Shown: positions 1 through 9,425 of the stretch, in pieces
Layout: each line of letters begins with the position of its first letter
How positions within the stretch are numbered: position 1 is the stretch's first letter
Origin: Terriglobia bacterium
Lineage (GTDB): Bacteria; Acidobacteriota; Terriglobia; Bryobacterales; Bryobacteraceae
Assembly (NCBI GenBank): GCA_020073145.1
Contig: JAIQFS010000025.1
Span: 26,543-90,542, forward strand
Length of the DNA: 64,000 nucleotides
Reading direction: 5' to 3'
The notes under the pieces: model-generated
What the model saw: only the letters and a program-made list of their open reading frames with translations
What the model was told of the DNA's origin: nothing
The model's database searches: none
Program-made: the position numbers and the translations under genes

Positions 1-74
1 TCACTTGTACGGGAGGTTACCGGTGCGCGGGAGTCGAAAGGGCTTCCCGGGCTCCGCGGCCTTCCTTCCGGCCG

Positions 75-602
75 TTACTCGGCTGGAATGTCCAGACTCT
101 TGGCGCTGCGCCACAGCCGCTCCAGGCTGTAATATTCGCGCGCCTTGGGGGAAAAGATGTGGACCAGGAGGTCGCCGTAATCGGCCAAGACCCATTCCGC
201 CTGGCTGTAGCCTTCCACGCTGATGGGCAATTCGCCGGCTTGCTGTTTGAGCTGGAGTCCGACCTCGTCGGCGATGGCTTGAATCTGGCGCTGATTGGCG
301 GCCGTGCAGATGACGAAGAAATCGGCGAAGGAAGTGATGCCGGTGAGGTCCAGCACCTTGAGGTCCGTCGCTTTCTTCGATTCGGCAGCGCGGACCGCGA
401 TGAGCCACGTGGGGGTCTGGGCTAAAGTTTCTTTGGATTCGCGGACGTCGGCCGTTTTCAGAACACGCTCCTGCTTGTATCGTACTATAGGCGAGCCGCG
501 GGGCGTGTGGCGGGAGCCTTGGCTTTGCGAAGGCGCCTCGCTCCGGCCGTGTATAAGCTCACCTTGTGACCGTCGAGGCTGTCCAGGTAGGCATGTTCCC
601 AT
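75..602 (-). CDS. rsfS: ribosomal silencing factor RsfS
   Basis: RsfS (YbeB/Iojap family) binds ribosomal protein L14 and blocks subunit joining when nutrients are short. The conserved core is clear: KKATDLKVLDL, ITSFADFFVICTA, then EGYSQAEWVLADYGDLLVHIF near the C-terminus. The open frame gives 175 residues, but family members are usually 105-130, and the first ~47 residues look unconserved. A better start is probably internal, near 461, where AGGAG sits six bases before an in-frame CTG. The ATG at 602 is the longest choice and is kept only because no ATG, GTG or TTG lies in between. The gene is read leftward, downstream of the TonB-receptor gene. Confidence 0.9.
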   Translation of the reverse strand: MGTCLPGQPRRSQGELIHGRSEAPSQSQGSRHTPRGSPIVRYKQERVLKTADVRESKETLAQTPTWLIAVRAAESKKATDLKVLDLTGITSFADFFVICTAANQRQIQAIADEVGLQLKQQAGELPISVEGYSQAEWVLADYGDLLVHIFSPKAREYYSLERLWRSAKSLDIPAE

Positions 603-697
603 CCGGTATGGCGGCTCGGTTCACCAGGGTGGCACGCCTCGTGATCGAGGAGAGGCGCTGCCAAGGGAAGCGTTTTTCTGCCGATGGCCGGGCTCGG

Positions 698-3600
698 TTA
701 GAACGTCAGACGGGCCACAATCAGCCCATTGCGCGGCACCAGCGCGCCGGTGAAGCCGGGGGTGATGGTGTTCATGAAACCGAAGCCGGAGGCGGCGTTG
801 CCGTTCTTCTGCCGGGTCTGAATCTGCTGGGCATTGGTGGCGGTGGGGTTGCCCCAATACGCGCGGTTGAACACGTTGGTCAACTCAAAGCGCAGGTTGA
901 AGCTGGCCCTCTCCTTGAACCGCCAGGTGCGGCCGAGGTTCATATTCTCCGAAGGCCGACGCTGCGTTCGATAATCGCTATAGTACGCGGCCGACGATCC
1001 GAACTGTCCGGCCGCGGGAGTGGTGGTGGACCAGGCGTTCGGATTCAGCAAGAACGTCGTGTTCGGATCGTAGCAATGACAATTGGGATCCACCGTGAAC
1101 AGGGGCTGGCCCGCGACCCGGTTGGCAAAGGTAGTCTGGAACACCTGATTGCCCAGGTTGTTCTGGGCAAGGGGCACCTGGATGGGGAAACCGCTGGCGT
1201 ATTGCAGGAAGACGCCATAGGTCCAGTCGCGGGCGGCCCAGGACAAAACCCGGTTGCCTCCGATTTTGGGGGTCACATAGGTGGCCGAGACATTGAACAA
1301 CAGGGGCTGGTCATACAGCGAAAGGTACTTGTTGTTCTTACGGTTGAAGACGTCATTCACCACCGCGTTCCCGGTCGTTCCAGGATTCGGCTCGCCGATT
1401 TCGACGCCGGCATCCTGAGTTTTCGACCAGGTGAAGGTGCTCACGAACGACAGGCCGCGCGAAAAGCGTTTGGTCGCTTTCACCTGGAGGGCGTTGTACC
1501 AAGTGTCGCCAAGCGGATCCCAGTAAGCGTTGATGGTCGTGAACTGCGGAAAGGGTCGTAAGGCCTGGCCGAGGGTCTGGGTGAGCGGGAACCCGGCATA
1601 GGGGGGCCGAACGTTCAGTCCTCGCGCAATCACCGCTGGTGAATTGAGGGCTTGGCTCAACAGCCCGGCATCGGTCGGGTTGTTGATATCGAGCCCCGCG
1701 CCCGCAATGCGCGACAACGGAATGGCGTTGAGGTTGAGCAGTGCCGGAGACTGCCACCAGATGCCGCGGTTCCCGATGTAGTACACATCGACAGCCAGGT
1801 TCGGGAATATCTCTCTCTGGAAACCGACGCTCCATTGATACTGGCGGGGAGGCCGGCCCGCGTTCGGATCCATAAACGGCGCCACGGTCGCGGCCGGAGT
1901 GGTGGTTGGGTTGTATTGGCCAGCGTTCAGATTGGGCCAGGGTATCGGGTTATACGAGGCCGGAATGCCTTGCGCGAGGGTGGTGATGGGCAGACCAAAG
2001 GTGGTGGTCGGCACCGTGTTGATGGACCCGGCCAGGCCCCCCGCAGCGTTGTTATTGGATTCGGTGTTGGCGTATACGATTCCAAAACCGCCGCGAAAGA
2101 CGGTTTTGGAGTTGAACTGATACGCCAGTCCCAGACGCGGGGCGAAGCCCCACGGATAGTTTTTGGCGAGGCTGCAATTGCAGTGGCCGGGTCCCGAGCC
2201 ATCAAATACCACGGCGCCTGGAATGCCGACCGTCGGGTTGAGCGTCGTGGGGGAGAAGAACGGAGCCCGCCCGTATTGCTCGCGCAGGTAGGTCGAGTAA
2301 TCGTAGCGGATCCCGTAGTCGAGCGTGATCTTACGAGTCACCTTCCAGGAGTCCTGCGCAAAGAAGCCAATTTCATGTTTGCCGAGCCTGGGGTCCACCG
2401 GGTTGGAAACACTGACAGTCTTGACCTGGCCCAATAGGAAGCTCGCGTAACCGAACCCCGGGGTTTGACCCTTCAGCGTGCTTCCATTGAGATACGGAAG
2501 GCTGGTCTGGTCGCCTGCAAATGTATAGGAACCTGCGCCGCCCGACTGGCTGGGCGCCGGATAGCCCTCGATGCGGGTTTCAGCGCCGGCCTTATACGTA
2601 TGATTATTGCGGACCCAGGTCAGACTGGCGTTGAAGGAAGGCGATTCGGTCCAAGCGTGACCATTGGCCGAGCCTCCGAAGTTCTGCATGCCTCCCTGGC
2701 CGGTGCAGACGTAGGGTGAGAAAGCGGATGCACCGGTACAGAGCCCACCCATGCTGGGAAAGAACCGGTGGGTGATGCCACCGTTCAATCCGAGCTCCGT
2801 CTGGGCGTTGTAATTGGGAACCTGCCCCTCCTCATTGACGTTGGGCGTATAGAAATCATTGCTGCGGTATCCCGCGCCCAAATGCAACAGGAGCGTCGGC
2901 GATAGCGTGTGGTCGTAGTTCAGCCGGTACACTTTCGAGATTTGGAATGTGGCGACATTGGTCGCCAGCGGGTCTGGAAGACCGTCGACTTGCCCGAAGG
3001 TAAAGGAAAGAGGCGCGGTGGTCTTGGTGTCCTGCCAGAAGAACGAAAGCCGTCCTTTGGGCCCGATCGACTGGTCCAGCTTCAGTGACGGAATCTGCGT
3101 GATTCGTGACGTGGGGATATTGGGAATATAGTTATTGACGACGCCGCTGGCGAATGGGCCGAGGGGTTGTGGAAACAAGGCCTGGATCTTCTGCGCGATC
3201 GGATCCCACTGGGGCTGCGGAATGGTCTGGTTCGAGAAGGGGTCGCGGACCAGACCGGTTGGCCCGGGCCGGGTGGTCGCGGGATCGTAGATTTCGCCCG
3301 CGAAAATCGGGCGGTTGAGAGAATCGGTTCCAATGGCGGCGGAACCCTGTGGGATGGCGGTCGTGAAGTCGCCGGTGCGATACGCGGCGGTGGGCACGGT
3401 CTCCTGTTGGTTGTTGATGTCGACGTGCTCCCGGTACTGCTCCCAGTTGAAGAAGAAGAAGGTCTTGTCGTGGCCGTCATAAACCTTCGGGATCCAGACC
3501 GGACCGCCAACGGTGAAGCCCCAGTCCTGGCGGCGGTTGCGCGGCCGGGGATTGCCAGCCGGGTTATCGGTAAAGGGATTGCCCGCATTGAATACTTCGT

Positions 3601-4375
3601 TGACGAAGTAGTCGTACAGGGTGCCGTGGAACTGATTGGTGCCGGACTTCATGGTGACGTTGAACATGCCGCCGCCGACCTGGCCGTATTCCGCCGCAAA
3701 ATTGCTGGTCTGGATCGCCACTTCCTGGATGGCGTCGACGCTCGGCTGGGTCTGCGCCTGGACTCCGGGAGTACCGGTATTGGACGCGTCCTGGCCTTCG
3801 ATCCGGAACGATTGAGTATTATTGGGCGCGCCGTTGACGCGGACTTGGGCGTTGGCCTGCCACATGGCCCCCGGCACCAACTGGATCATGGCATAGGGAT
3901 TGCGGATGCCGGCGCTTCCGGCTTGGCCGGCGCCAATCCCCAGGATGGGGAGGTCGTTCATACTTGACGCCTTAATGGTGTGGCTGATGTCGCCGCTTTC
4001 GGTTTTCAGCAGAGGCGCATCGGCCTGAACCGTGACGGACTCGGTCGGAGCGCCGACTTCGAGGGTGATATCGATGCGCAGGGTTTGAGCGACTTCCACT
4101 GTAAGTCCCCGGCGCGTGTATCGCTTGAAGCCCGGCACAGCGACGGACACCTCGTAAGAGCCGGCGGGCAACTGAGCGATGGTATAGTTTCCGGTCGGGG
4201 TGCTCGCCGCCTGGTAGCTGACGCCAGTTGCCGTATTCCTGGCTTCAATCGCGGCGGCAGCCACCACGGCGCTCGCCGGATCGGAAACGGTGCCCGTGAT
4301 CGTGCCACGGTCGCTCTGCGCGAACAGCGCGAAAGGAGACACGAAGAGACAGAAAGCAGCAATCCGTTTGTGCAT
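698..4375 (-). CDS. TonB-dependent receptor, Oar-like, with carboxypeptidase-regulatory domain
   Basis: A 1225-residue outer-membrane receptor. A signal peptide (about residues 1-19, ending FALFA) is followed by a carboxypeptidase-regulatory-like beta-sandwich (about 22-105, GTVSDPASA through YEVSVAVPGFKRY). A plug-like region follows (VQADAPLLKTESGDIS) and then a long barrel ending in aromatic LIVARLTF, as expected for BAM recognition. This architecture is the large OMP family expanded in Acidobacteriota (CarboxypepD_reg plus TonB plug), and the substrate cannot be read from sequence. A sigma70-like promoter lies about 70 bases upstream (see 4444-4472) and AAGGGG precedes the ATG. No fused TonB-energising genes are nearby. 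Confidence 0.92.
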   Translation of the reverse strand: MHKRIAAFCLFVSPFALFAQSDRGTITGTVSDPASAVVAAAAIEARNTATGVSYQAASTPTGNYTIAQLPAGSYEVSVAVPGFKRYTRRGLTVEVAQTLRIDITLEVGAPTESVTVQADAPLLKTESGDISHTIKASSMNDLPILGIGAGQAGSAGIRNPYAMIQLVPGAMWQANAQVRVNGAPNNTQSFRIEGQDASNTGTPGVQAQTQPSVDAIQEVAIQTSNFAAEYGQVGGGMFNVTMKSGTNQFHGTLYDYFVNEVFNAGNPFTDNPAGNPRPRNRRQDWGFTVGGPVWIPKVYDGHDKTFFFFNWEQYREHVDINNQQETVPTAAYRTGDFTTAIPQGSAAIGTDSLNRPIFAGEIYDPATTRPGPTGLVRDPFSNQTIPQPQWDPIAQKIQALFPQPLGPFASGVVNNYIPNIPTSRITQIPSLKLDQSIGPKGRLSFFWQDTKTTAPLSFTFGQVDGLPDPLATNVATFQISKVYRLNYDHTLSPTLLLHLGAGYRSNDFYTPNVNEEGQVPNYNAQTELGLNGGITHRFFPSMGGLCTGASAFSPYVCTGQGGMQNFGGSANGHAWTESPSFNASLTWVRNNHTYKAGAETRIEGYPAPSQSGGAGSYTFAGDQTSLPYLNGSTLKGQTPGFGYASFLLGQVKTVSVSNPVDPRLGKHEIGFFAQDSWKVTRKITLDYGIRYDYSTYLREQYGRAPFFSPTTLNPTVGIPGAVVFDGSGPGHCNCSLAKNYPWGFAPRLGLAYQFNSKTVFRGGFGIVYANTESNNNAAGGLAGSINTVPTTTFGLPITTLAQGIPASYNPIPWPNLNAGQYNPTTTPAATVAPFMDPNAGRPPRQYQWSVGFQREIFPNLAVDVYYIGNRGIWWQSPALLNLNAIPLSRIAGAGLDINNPTDAGLLSQALNSPAVIARGLNVRPPYAGFPLTQTLGQALRPFPQFTTINAYWDPLGDTWYNALQVKATKRFSRGLSFVSTFTWSKTQDAGVEIGEPNPGTTGNAVVNDVFNRKNNKYLSLYDQPLLFNVSATYVTPKIGGNRVLSWAARDWTYGVFLQYASGFPIQVPLAQNNLGNQVFQTTFANRVAGQPLFTVDPNCHCYDPNTTFLLNPNAWSTTTPAAGQFGSSAAYYSDYRTQRRPSENMNLGRTWRFKERASFNLRFELTNVFNRAYWGNPTATNAQQIQTRQKNGNAASGFGFMNTITPGFTGALVPRNGLIVARLTF

Positions 4376-4443
4376 AGTCTAACCCCTTGACGTCGACAGA
4401 CCCGAGTCTGTGACTCACACCTCGACGTTAAAAACTGTCGGCA

Positions 4444-4472
4444 ACTATATAACAACGGCTGTATCTCGTCAA
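4444..4472 (-). promoter_or_regulatory. sigma70-like promoter for the Oar-like receptor gene
   Basis: On the minus strand TTGACG (4472-4467) is separated by exactly 17 bases from TATAGT (4449-4444). Transcription would start near 4437, leaving a leader of about 60 bases before the ATG at 4375. Both boxes are one mismatch or so from consensus in a GC-rich background. Confidence 0.65.
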
Positions 4473-4649
4473 GGCAGTTGGAGACACACCGGTTTGAGAA
4501 GGCTACGGAGAAGCAGGCGGAGGGAGACCCTTTCCGGCGGCGCCGGGAGTGCGAAAGCGCGCCGGACTTCTCCGGCCGCGGGACGTGTCGATCGCCAACT
4601 GACGCCAGGGGACGCGGACTCCTGCGACCGGGTCTTGGCAGCCGGAAAC

Positions 4650-4678
4650 TTGACAGTCGGCGGTGCTCTTGTTACCTT
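4650..4678 (+). promoter_or_regulatory. candidate promoter for the DUF6152-like gene
   Basis: TTGACA (4650-4655) is followed after 17 bases by TACCTT (4673-4678). The -35 box is perfect and the -10 box is weak. It lies about 35 bases upstream of the GTG start at 4712. Together with 4444-4472 it accounts for the 336-base divergent gap 4376-4711. I see no other gene in that gap. Confidence 0.4.
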
Positions 4679-4711
4679 GGCCTCCAGCGTGAACAGGAGG
4701 TATCAGCGTCC

Positions 4712-5101
4712 GTGAAAACCCGTCTTTTCGCCTTAATCCCTTGTTTGGTATTGGGGGTGAGCGCCCTGTGGGCCCACCACTCGTTGACCGCCGAGTATGA
4801 CCAAAGCAAGAAGGTCACGCTCCATGGGACTCTGACCAGCATCGACTGGCGGAACCCGCACGCCTGGATTTATCTGAGCGTGAAAACCGAGAGCGGGGCC
4901 ACGGAGAAGTGGCAATGCGAGTTGGGATCGCCCAACGCCATGACGCGCCAGGGCTGGACGCAGGATGCGGCCAAGCCCGGTGACGAGATGGTGGTGGACG
5001 GCCTGCTGGCCAAGGATGGCTCCAAAACCTGCAGCAGCCGCAATGTGAAGATGAAAGACGGCCGGGTGCTGTGGAGTCAGAGCCAGGGGCCGGAGCGCTA
5101 G
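4712..5101 (+). CDS. small exported protein, DUF6152-like
   Basis: A 129-residue protein with a signal peptide (KTRLFALIPCLVLGVSALWA), then HHSLTAEYD, KKVTLHGTLTSIDWRNPHAWIYL, and a C-terminal half with GDEMVVDGLLAKDGS. The 'HHS..AEYD' start and 'NPH' motif are typical of the DUF6152 family, whose function is unknown. The GTG at 4712 was chosen because CAGGAGG lies 11 bases upstream and the signal peptide begins there; a longer frame from 4478 only adds unconserved residues. It ends 10 bases before the next gene, which probably shares its transcript. Confidence 0.8.
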   Translation: MKTRLFALIPCLVLGVSALWAHHSLTAEYDQSKKVTLHGTLTSIDWRNPHAWIYLSVKTESGATEKWQCELGSPNAMTRQGWTQDAAKPGDEMVVDGLLAKDGSKTCSSRNVKMKDGRVLWSQSQGPER

Positions 5102-5111
5102 GAGATCGACC

Positions 5112-5897
5112 TTGAAGAATCGTGCGATATGGGTGGCGGTGGTATTGGCCGCGATGCCCGGACTGACCGTGGCTCAGCCGCGAGGCGGCCGGGGAGGGGG
5201 GCGTGGAGGTTATCAGGCTCCGGAAGGGCCGGCGCCCAAGAATCCGTGGGGCAAGCCGGACTTCAACGGGGTGTGGCAACGTCCCTATGCACCGGATGTG
5301 ACGCGCGATTTCGGGCCCAGCCAGAAGGGCGCGGGCGAGTTGCCCTACACCGAATGGGGCAAGGCGCAGTGGGACAACTACCATCCCGAGAACGGCGACT
5401 ATACCGGCTCTTGTCTGCCATTCGGCTACATGCGCTCGGTGGGCTCGCCGGATCCCATGCAGATCGTGCAGACCGACAAGGTGCTGGCTCTGCTTTGGGA
5501 ACAGAACACGTGGTTCAAAGAGGTGCCGATCGACGGGCGGCCGCACGGCAAGAAAGTCCCGACCTGGTTCGGGGACTCGGTGGGCCACTGGGAAGGCGAT
5601 ACGCTGGTCATCGACACGAACAATTTCAACGGTCTGACCAAGCTCGATACCATTGGGCACCCGCATAGCGACCAACTGCATGTGATCGAGCGGTACAACC
5701 GCACCGACGCCGGGCATATCGGATACGAAGTCACGGTGGAAGATCCCAAGACCTATACCAAGCCCTGGAAGAACACGCGAGTCTTCACGCTGCGCACCGA
5801 TTGGGAGATCCTGGAATACTCGTGCGAGGAGAACAACAAAGGGCTGGTCGAGGGGCGAATCAAGGTTCCCGAGTCCGGGGCCGCTCCGAAGAACTAG
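5112..5897 (+). CDS. exported protein of unknown function
   Basis: A 261-residue protein starting at TTG with AGGAG about eight bases upstream. A signal peptide ends near VAQP, followed by a Gly/Arg-rich stretch (GGRGGGRGG) and a conserved soluble part with NPWGKPDFNGVWQRPY, THGE-like acidic segments, FGDSVGHWEGDTLVIDTNNFN and TLRTDWEILEYSCEENN. This pattern recurs in secreted proteins common in Acidobacteriota, often beside DUF6152 genes as here. I do not recognise an activity. Confidence 0.75.
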   Translation: MKNRAIWVAVVLAAMPGLTVAQPRGGRGGGRGGYQAPEGPAPKNPWGKPDFNGVWQRPYAPDVTRDFGPSQKGAGELPYTEWGKAQWDNYHPENGDYTGSCLPFGYMRSVGSPDPMQIVQTDKVLALLWEQNTWFKEVPIDGRPHGKKVPTWFGDSVGHWEGDTLVIDTNNFNGLTKLDTIGHPHSDQLHVIERYNRTDAGHIGYEVTVEDPKTYTKPWKNTRVFTLRTDWEILEYSCEENNKGLVEGRIKVPESGAAPKN

Positions 5898-6012
5898 GCG
5901 CTAACTCCCTTGTTTGGCGGCGCCCGAGCCCGACGCGAGTAGAGCGCTGCTAACGTTCGACAGTCTTCCAGTTTGCCGGTGGGGCCCTCAGAATCAAGGG
6001 AGGGGGTGTCCC

Positions 6013-6462
6013 GTGGCGAAATATGCGGCGCCGGCAATACTGGCCCTAGTGGTGATCGCCAGCGGCTGTTCGAGCAACCGCCGCCAGGACGTTTCCGATG
6101 CTGCGGTCAGCCCCGCGGTTCACGGTCCGGAACCGACGCCGGTGTTGGCTGAGCGACGCACGGCGGCAGTGGCGAACCCCATTCCTCCGGCTCCGCCCGA
6201 GGCACCGAAAGCTCCGGTGGTGAAGAAGAAGGCGAGCGTAGCCTCGCCGACACTCCAGGCGCAGGCGTTTGACGACCCGCGGCGGATTCAGGCTGGCACC
6301 ACGTACCGCGAGATGGTCCGGCGGTTCGGACCGCCCTCGATGCGGGTGGTGGTGGGGCCGGACCGGATCAGCTATTCGTATGCCAGTCGCAAGAGCCGGG
6401 TGCAAGTCGAAGTGCAAGGCGGCAAGGTGATCTCGGTGGAAGAAGCAGACACCGGACTGTAA
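6013..6462 (+). CDS. putative lipoprotein
   Basis: A 149-residue protein with a short hydrophobic leader ending in ASGC, a plausible lipobox with the Cys as the lipidated residue. A Pro/Ala/Lys-rich linker (PPAPPEAPKAPVVKKK) follows, then a C-terminal domain of about 65 residues resembling a SmpA/OmlA-type fold (YREMVRRFGPPSMRVVVGPDRISYSY). The GTG at 6013 was preferred over an upstream ATG at 5914 because a GGGAGGGGG ribosome site precedes it and the lipoprotein signal starts there. Function unknown. Confidence 0.65.
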   Translation: MAKYAAPAILALVVIASGCSSNRRQDVSDAAVSPAVHGPEPTPVLAERRTAAVANPIPPAPPEAPKAPVVKKKASVASPTLQAQAFDDPRRIQAGTTYREMVRRFGPPSMRVVVGPDRISYSYASRKSRVQVEVQGGKVISVEEADTGL

Positions 6463-6592
6463 GCGGCGAGAGCCCTCCGACTTGGGCCCTGGCATTTGAC
6501 GCGGCCCGATCCATTGACGCTGTTGCCGGCTTGGTGGAACCTGATAACCTGTTAAGAACTTCTGTTTCTACAGGCTGGGGGATACCAAGCAA

Positions 6593-7099
6593 ATGGCTGG
6601 CGAACTCAAGATCCGGGTGAACGATCAGGTGCGGACGGTGACGGCCGCGCCGGATACGCCCTTACTGTACGTGCTTTCCAACGAATTGGAGCTGCAAGGC
6701 CCGCGGTTCGGGTGCGGACTGGGGCAGTGCGGGTCCTGTTCGGTGCTGGTGAACGGGGTCGAGACCCGGTCGTGCGTGACTCCGGTTTCGGCCGTGCAGG
6801 GAAAATCGGTCACTACGTTGGAAGGCCTACCAGCCTGGTATGCGGCGCAGAAGAAGCTCCACCAGGCGCCCGCGCTGCATCCCGTACAACAAGCGCTGAT
6901 TGACGAACAGGCTGTGCAATGCGGGTATTGTTTCAACGGAATGATTGTCAAGGCGTCGGAACTGCTTTCGAAGAATCCGCAGCCCACGGACGCGCAGATT
7001 CGCACGGCGATGAACGGACATTTGTGCCGGTGCGGGACGTACCCGCGGGTGCTCAAGGCCATTCAGCGGGCATCGCGGATGATGGCGGGGGTGGCGTGA
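6593..7099 (+). CDS. [2Fe-2S] subunit of an isoquinoline 1-oxidoreductase-like molybdenum hydroxylase
   Basis: A 168-residue small subunit of the xanthine dehydrogenase family. The plant-type [2Fe-2S] site is Cys41, 46, 49 and 61 (GCGLGQCGSC then SC), and the alpha-helical site is Cys110, 113, 145 and 147 (CGYC, CRC). It passes electrons from the molybdenum site of the partner encoded next. Its stop overlaps the next ATG (TGATG). No FAD subunit is adjacent, which matches the IorAB type where a cytochrome or other carrier takes the electrons. The substrate cannot be inferred. Confidence 0.9.
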   Translation: MAGELKIRVNDQVRTVTAAPDTPLLYVLSNELELQGPRFGCGLGQCGSCSVLVNGVETRSCVTPVSAVQGKSVTTLEGLPAWYAAQKKLHQAPALHPVQQALIDEQAVQCGYCFNGMIVKASELLSKNPQPTDAQIRTAMNGHLCRCGTYPRVLKAIQRASRMMAGVA

Positions 7100-9306
7100 T
7101 GGGCAACGTGATTCGCCGCGACTTCCTCAAGACGGGCGGGGCGCTGGTGATCGGGTTTCATCTGGGCGGCGTGGTTTCGGCGCAAGAGCGCGGTTCCGCC
7201 GCCGGCCCGCCGGACGCCAAGCAAGTCGACACCTGGCTGGCCATTCACCCCGACAACACGGCGACGGTGTACATCGGATTCGCTGAACTAGGGCAGGGGA
7301 ACTCGACGGCATTGCTGCAGGTGGCGGCCGAGGAATTGGACCTGGGGATGAGCCAGATCGCGACGGTGCGGCTCGATACCAACGTCACTCCCAACCAAGG
7401 CGGAACGTATTCCAGCGCGTCGATCCAGCGCGGCGGTCCGCAAGTGCGGGCAGCGGCCGCGGAAGCGCGACGGGCGCTGCTCCAACTGGCATCCAAGAAA
7501 CTAGCCACGCCGGTGGAGCGGCTCGAAGTGTCGAAGGGAGTGGTGTCGGTGATGGGCAGCCCCAACCAGTCCGTCACCTACGGCGCGCTGGTGGGCGGCA
7601 AGCATTTCGACCTGGCGTTCACGGGATCGGCGCCGGTCAAGCCGCCGTCGGCCTACCAGGTGGTGGGCACGGCCGCTCCGCGCAACGACATTCCGGACAA
7701 GGTTAGCGGGAAGTATGTGTACATGCAACACGTGCGAGTGCCCGGGATGCTGCATGGGCGGGTGGTGCGCCCGCGGGGACAGCGCGCGTATGGCGCCGGG
7801 GCCAAGGTGGCGACCCTGGATGAATCCTCGATCGCCCACATTGCGGGGGCCCGCGTGCTGCGGCGCGGGGATTTCGTGGGGGTGGTTGCGGAACGCGAGT
7901 GGGACGCCATTCGAGCTGCCCGCCAACTGAAAATCACTTGGGAAGCCGCACCCCCATTGCCAGGCAGCGCCGGTCTCTACGTGCAGATGCGCAAGGAAAA
8001 GACGACCGACCGGGTGGTGGTAGAGCGCGGGAACGTCACGGCCGCGCTCGACAGCGCGGTGCATCACGTCTCGCGGAGTTACACGGCTCCGTATCAGGCG
8101 CATGTGCCGTTCGGGCCGAACTGCGCGGTAGCCGATGTGACGCGAGAATCGGCGCTGGTGATGTGTTCGACGCAGGATGTCTATGCCACGCGCGGGAGCC
8201 TGGCCCGCTTGCTTGGCATCCCGCAAGAGAAGGTGCGCGTTCAGTATTACGAAGGATCGGGAACGTACGGCCACAGTTGTTACGACGACGTGGCGCAAGC
8301 CGCGGGGCTTCTGTCACAATTGGCCGCCAAGCCCGTCCGGCTGCAGTTCATGCGCTGGGATGAGCATGGGTGGGACAACTACGGTCCAGCGCACGTGGCG
8401 GATGTGCGCGCGGCGGCGGACGCCTCGGGCAATATAGTGGCATATGAATACGCCGGCTGGCAACATAACTGGAGCGGCACGGAAACGTCGGCGCAACTGA
8501 CCGGAGTGGCGCCCGCCGCGTGGCCGGCGAGCGGGGTCCAGGAGGTCAACCGGCTGACGTGCGGGGGCATGTACGACATTCCCAATCTGCGCCTGCTGAA
8601 CCATCAGGTGCCGGCGCTGGGATATCTGAAAGGCGCGTGGCTCCGGTCTCCGCTGGACCTTTCGTTTGCGTTTGCTTCGGAGCAGACGCTCGACGAGTTG
8701 GCTTACCTGGCGGGGCTGGACCCGTACGAGTTTCGGAAACGCAACATGAAGGACGAACGCTGGCTGGGGGTTCTCAACGCTGCCGCGCAGGCCGCCCAAT
8801 GGACGCCGCGGCGAGCGGCTGCCAAGCTATCGGGCGCGAAGGTCGTGACGGGGCGGGGCATCGGTGTGGGCACTCACCTGGCGTCGTACGGCGGGGCGGT
8901 CGCCGAGATCGAAGTGAACAAAGAGACCGGCAAAGTGGTGGCCAAACGTCTTTATGGCGCGATTGACGCCGGTTTGGTGGTGAATCCAGGCAACGTCGAA
9001 AACCAGATCAGCGGCCAGTTGGTGCAGACCGCCAGCCGCATGTTCCACGAAGAGGTGACGCTCAATACGACCAACGTCACGAGTCTGGATTGGACCAGCT
9101 ACCCCATTCTCCGGTTCGAGGAGTCGCCGGAAATCACGGCGGTGGTGGTGCAGCGCCTGAACGAGCGCTACAGCGGGGCCGGCGAAGAAGTGATGGCAGC
9201 GTGCGCCGCGGCCATCGGCAATGCGTTCTTCGATGCGACGGGTGTGCGGATGCGCGAATTCCCGATGACGCCCAGCCGAGTGCTGGCGGCGCTGAAGCGC
9301 GGGTGA
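7099..9306 (+). CDS. molybdopterin-binding subunit, isoquinoline 1-oxidoreductase beta-like, Tat-exported
   Basis: A 735-residue large subunit of the xanthine dehydrogenase family (IorB/aldehyde-dehydrogenase type). It begins with a twin-arginine signal (RRDFLKTGGALVIGFHLGG), so the complex is probably exported folded, carrying the small subunit from 6593-7099 with it. The cofactor-binding and C-terminal parts are recognisable (GSGTYGHSCYDD, GRGIGVGTHLASYGG, SGAGEEVMAACAAAIGNAFFDATG), the last carrying the expected catalytic Glu region. The ATG at 7099 was chosen over the longer frame because it overlaps the upstream stop and starts the Tat signal. Confidence 0.9.
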   Translation: MGNVIRRDFLKTGGALVIGFHLGGVVSAQERGSAAGPPDAKQVDTWLAIHPDNTATVYIGFAELGQGNSTALLQVAAEELDLGMSQIATVRLDTNVTPNQGGTYSSASIQRGGPQVRAAAAEARRALLQLASKKLATPVERLEVSKGVVSVMGSPNQSVTYGALVGGKHFDLAFTGSAPVKPPSAYQVVGTAAPRNDIPDKVSGKYVYMQHVRVPGMLHGRVVRPRGQRAYGAGAKVATLDESSIAHIAGARVLRRGDFVGVVAEREWDAIRAARQLKITWEAAPPLPGSAGLYVQMRKEKTTDRVVVERGNVTAALDSAVHHVSRSYTAPYQAHVPFGPNCAVADVTRESALVMCSTQDVYATRGSLARLLGIPQEKVRVQYYEGSGTYGHSCYDDVAQAAGLLSQLAAKPVRLQFMRWDEHGWDNYGPAHVADVRAAADASGNIVAYEYAGWQHNWSGTETSAQLTGVAPAAWPASGVQEVNRLTCGGMYDIPNLRLLNHQVPALGYLKGAWLRSPLDLSFAFASEQTLDELAYLAGLDPYEFRKRNMKDERWLGVLNAAAQAAQWTPRRAAAKLSGAKVVTGRGIGVGTHLASYGGAVAEIEVNKETGKVVAKRLYGAIDAGLVVNPGNVENQISGQLVQTASRMFHEEVTLNTTNVTSLDWTSYPILRFEESPEITAVVVQRLNERYSGAGEEVMAACAAAIGNAFFDATGVRMREFPMTPSRVLAALKRG

Positions 9307-9425
9307 CCGACGCGACCCGGTCACGGGGTGCGTCCGGTCTCCGGTTCCTACTCATCCCTGCCGCTTCAAAATACGGCAATTACGGGATGGAAACGTGCAT
9401 TGGGTCACTTTAGAGTCAAGACTGG

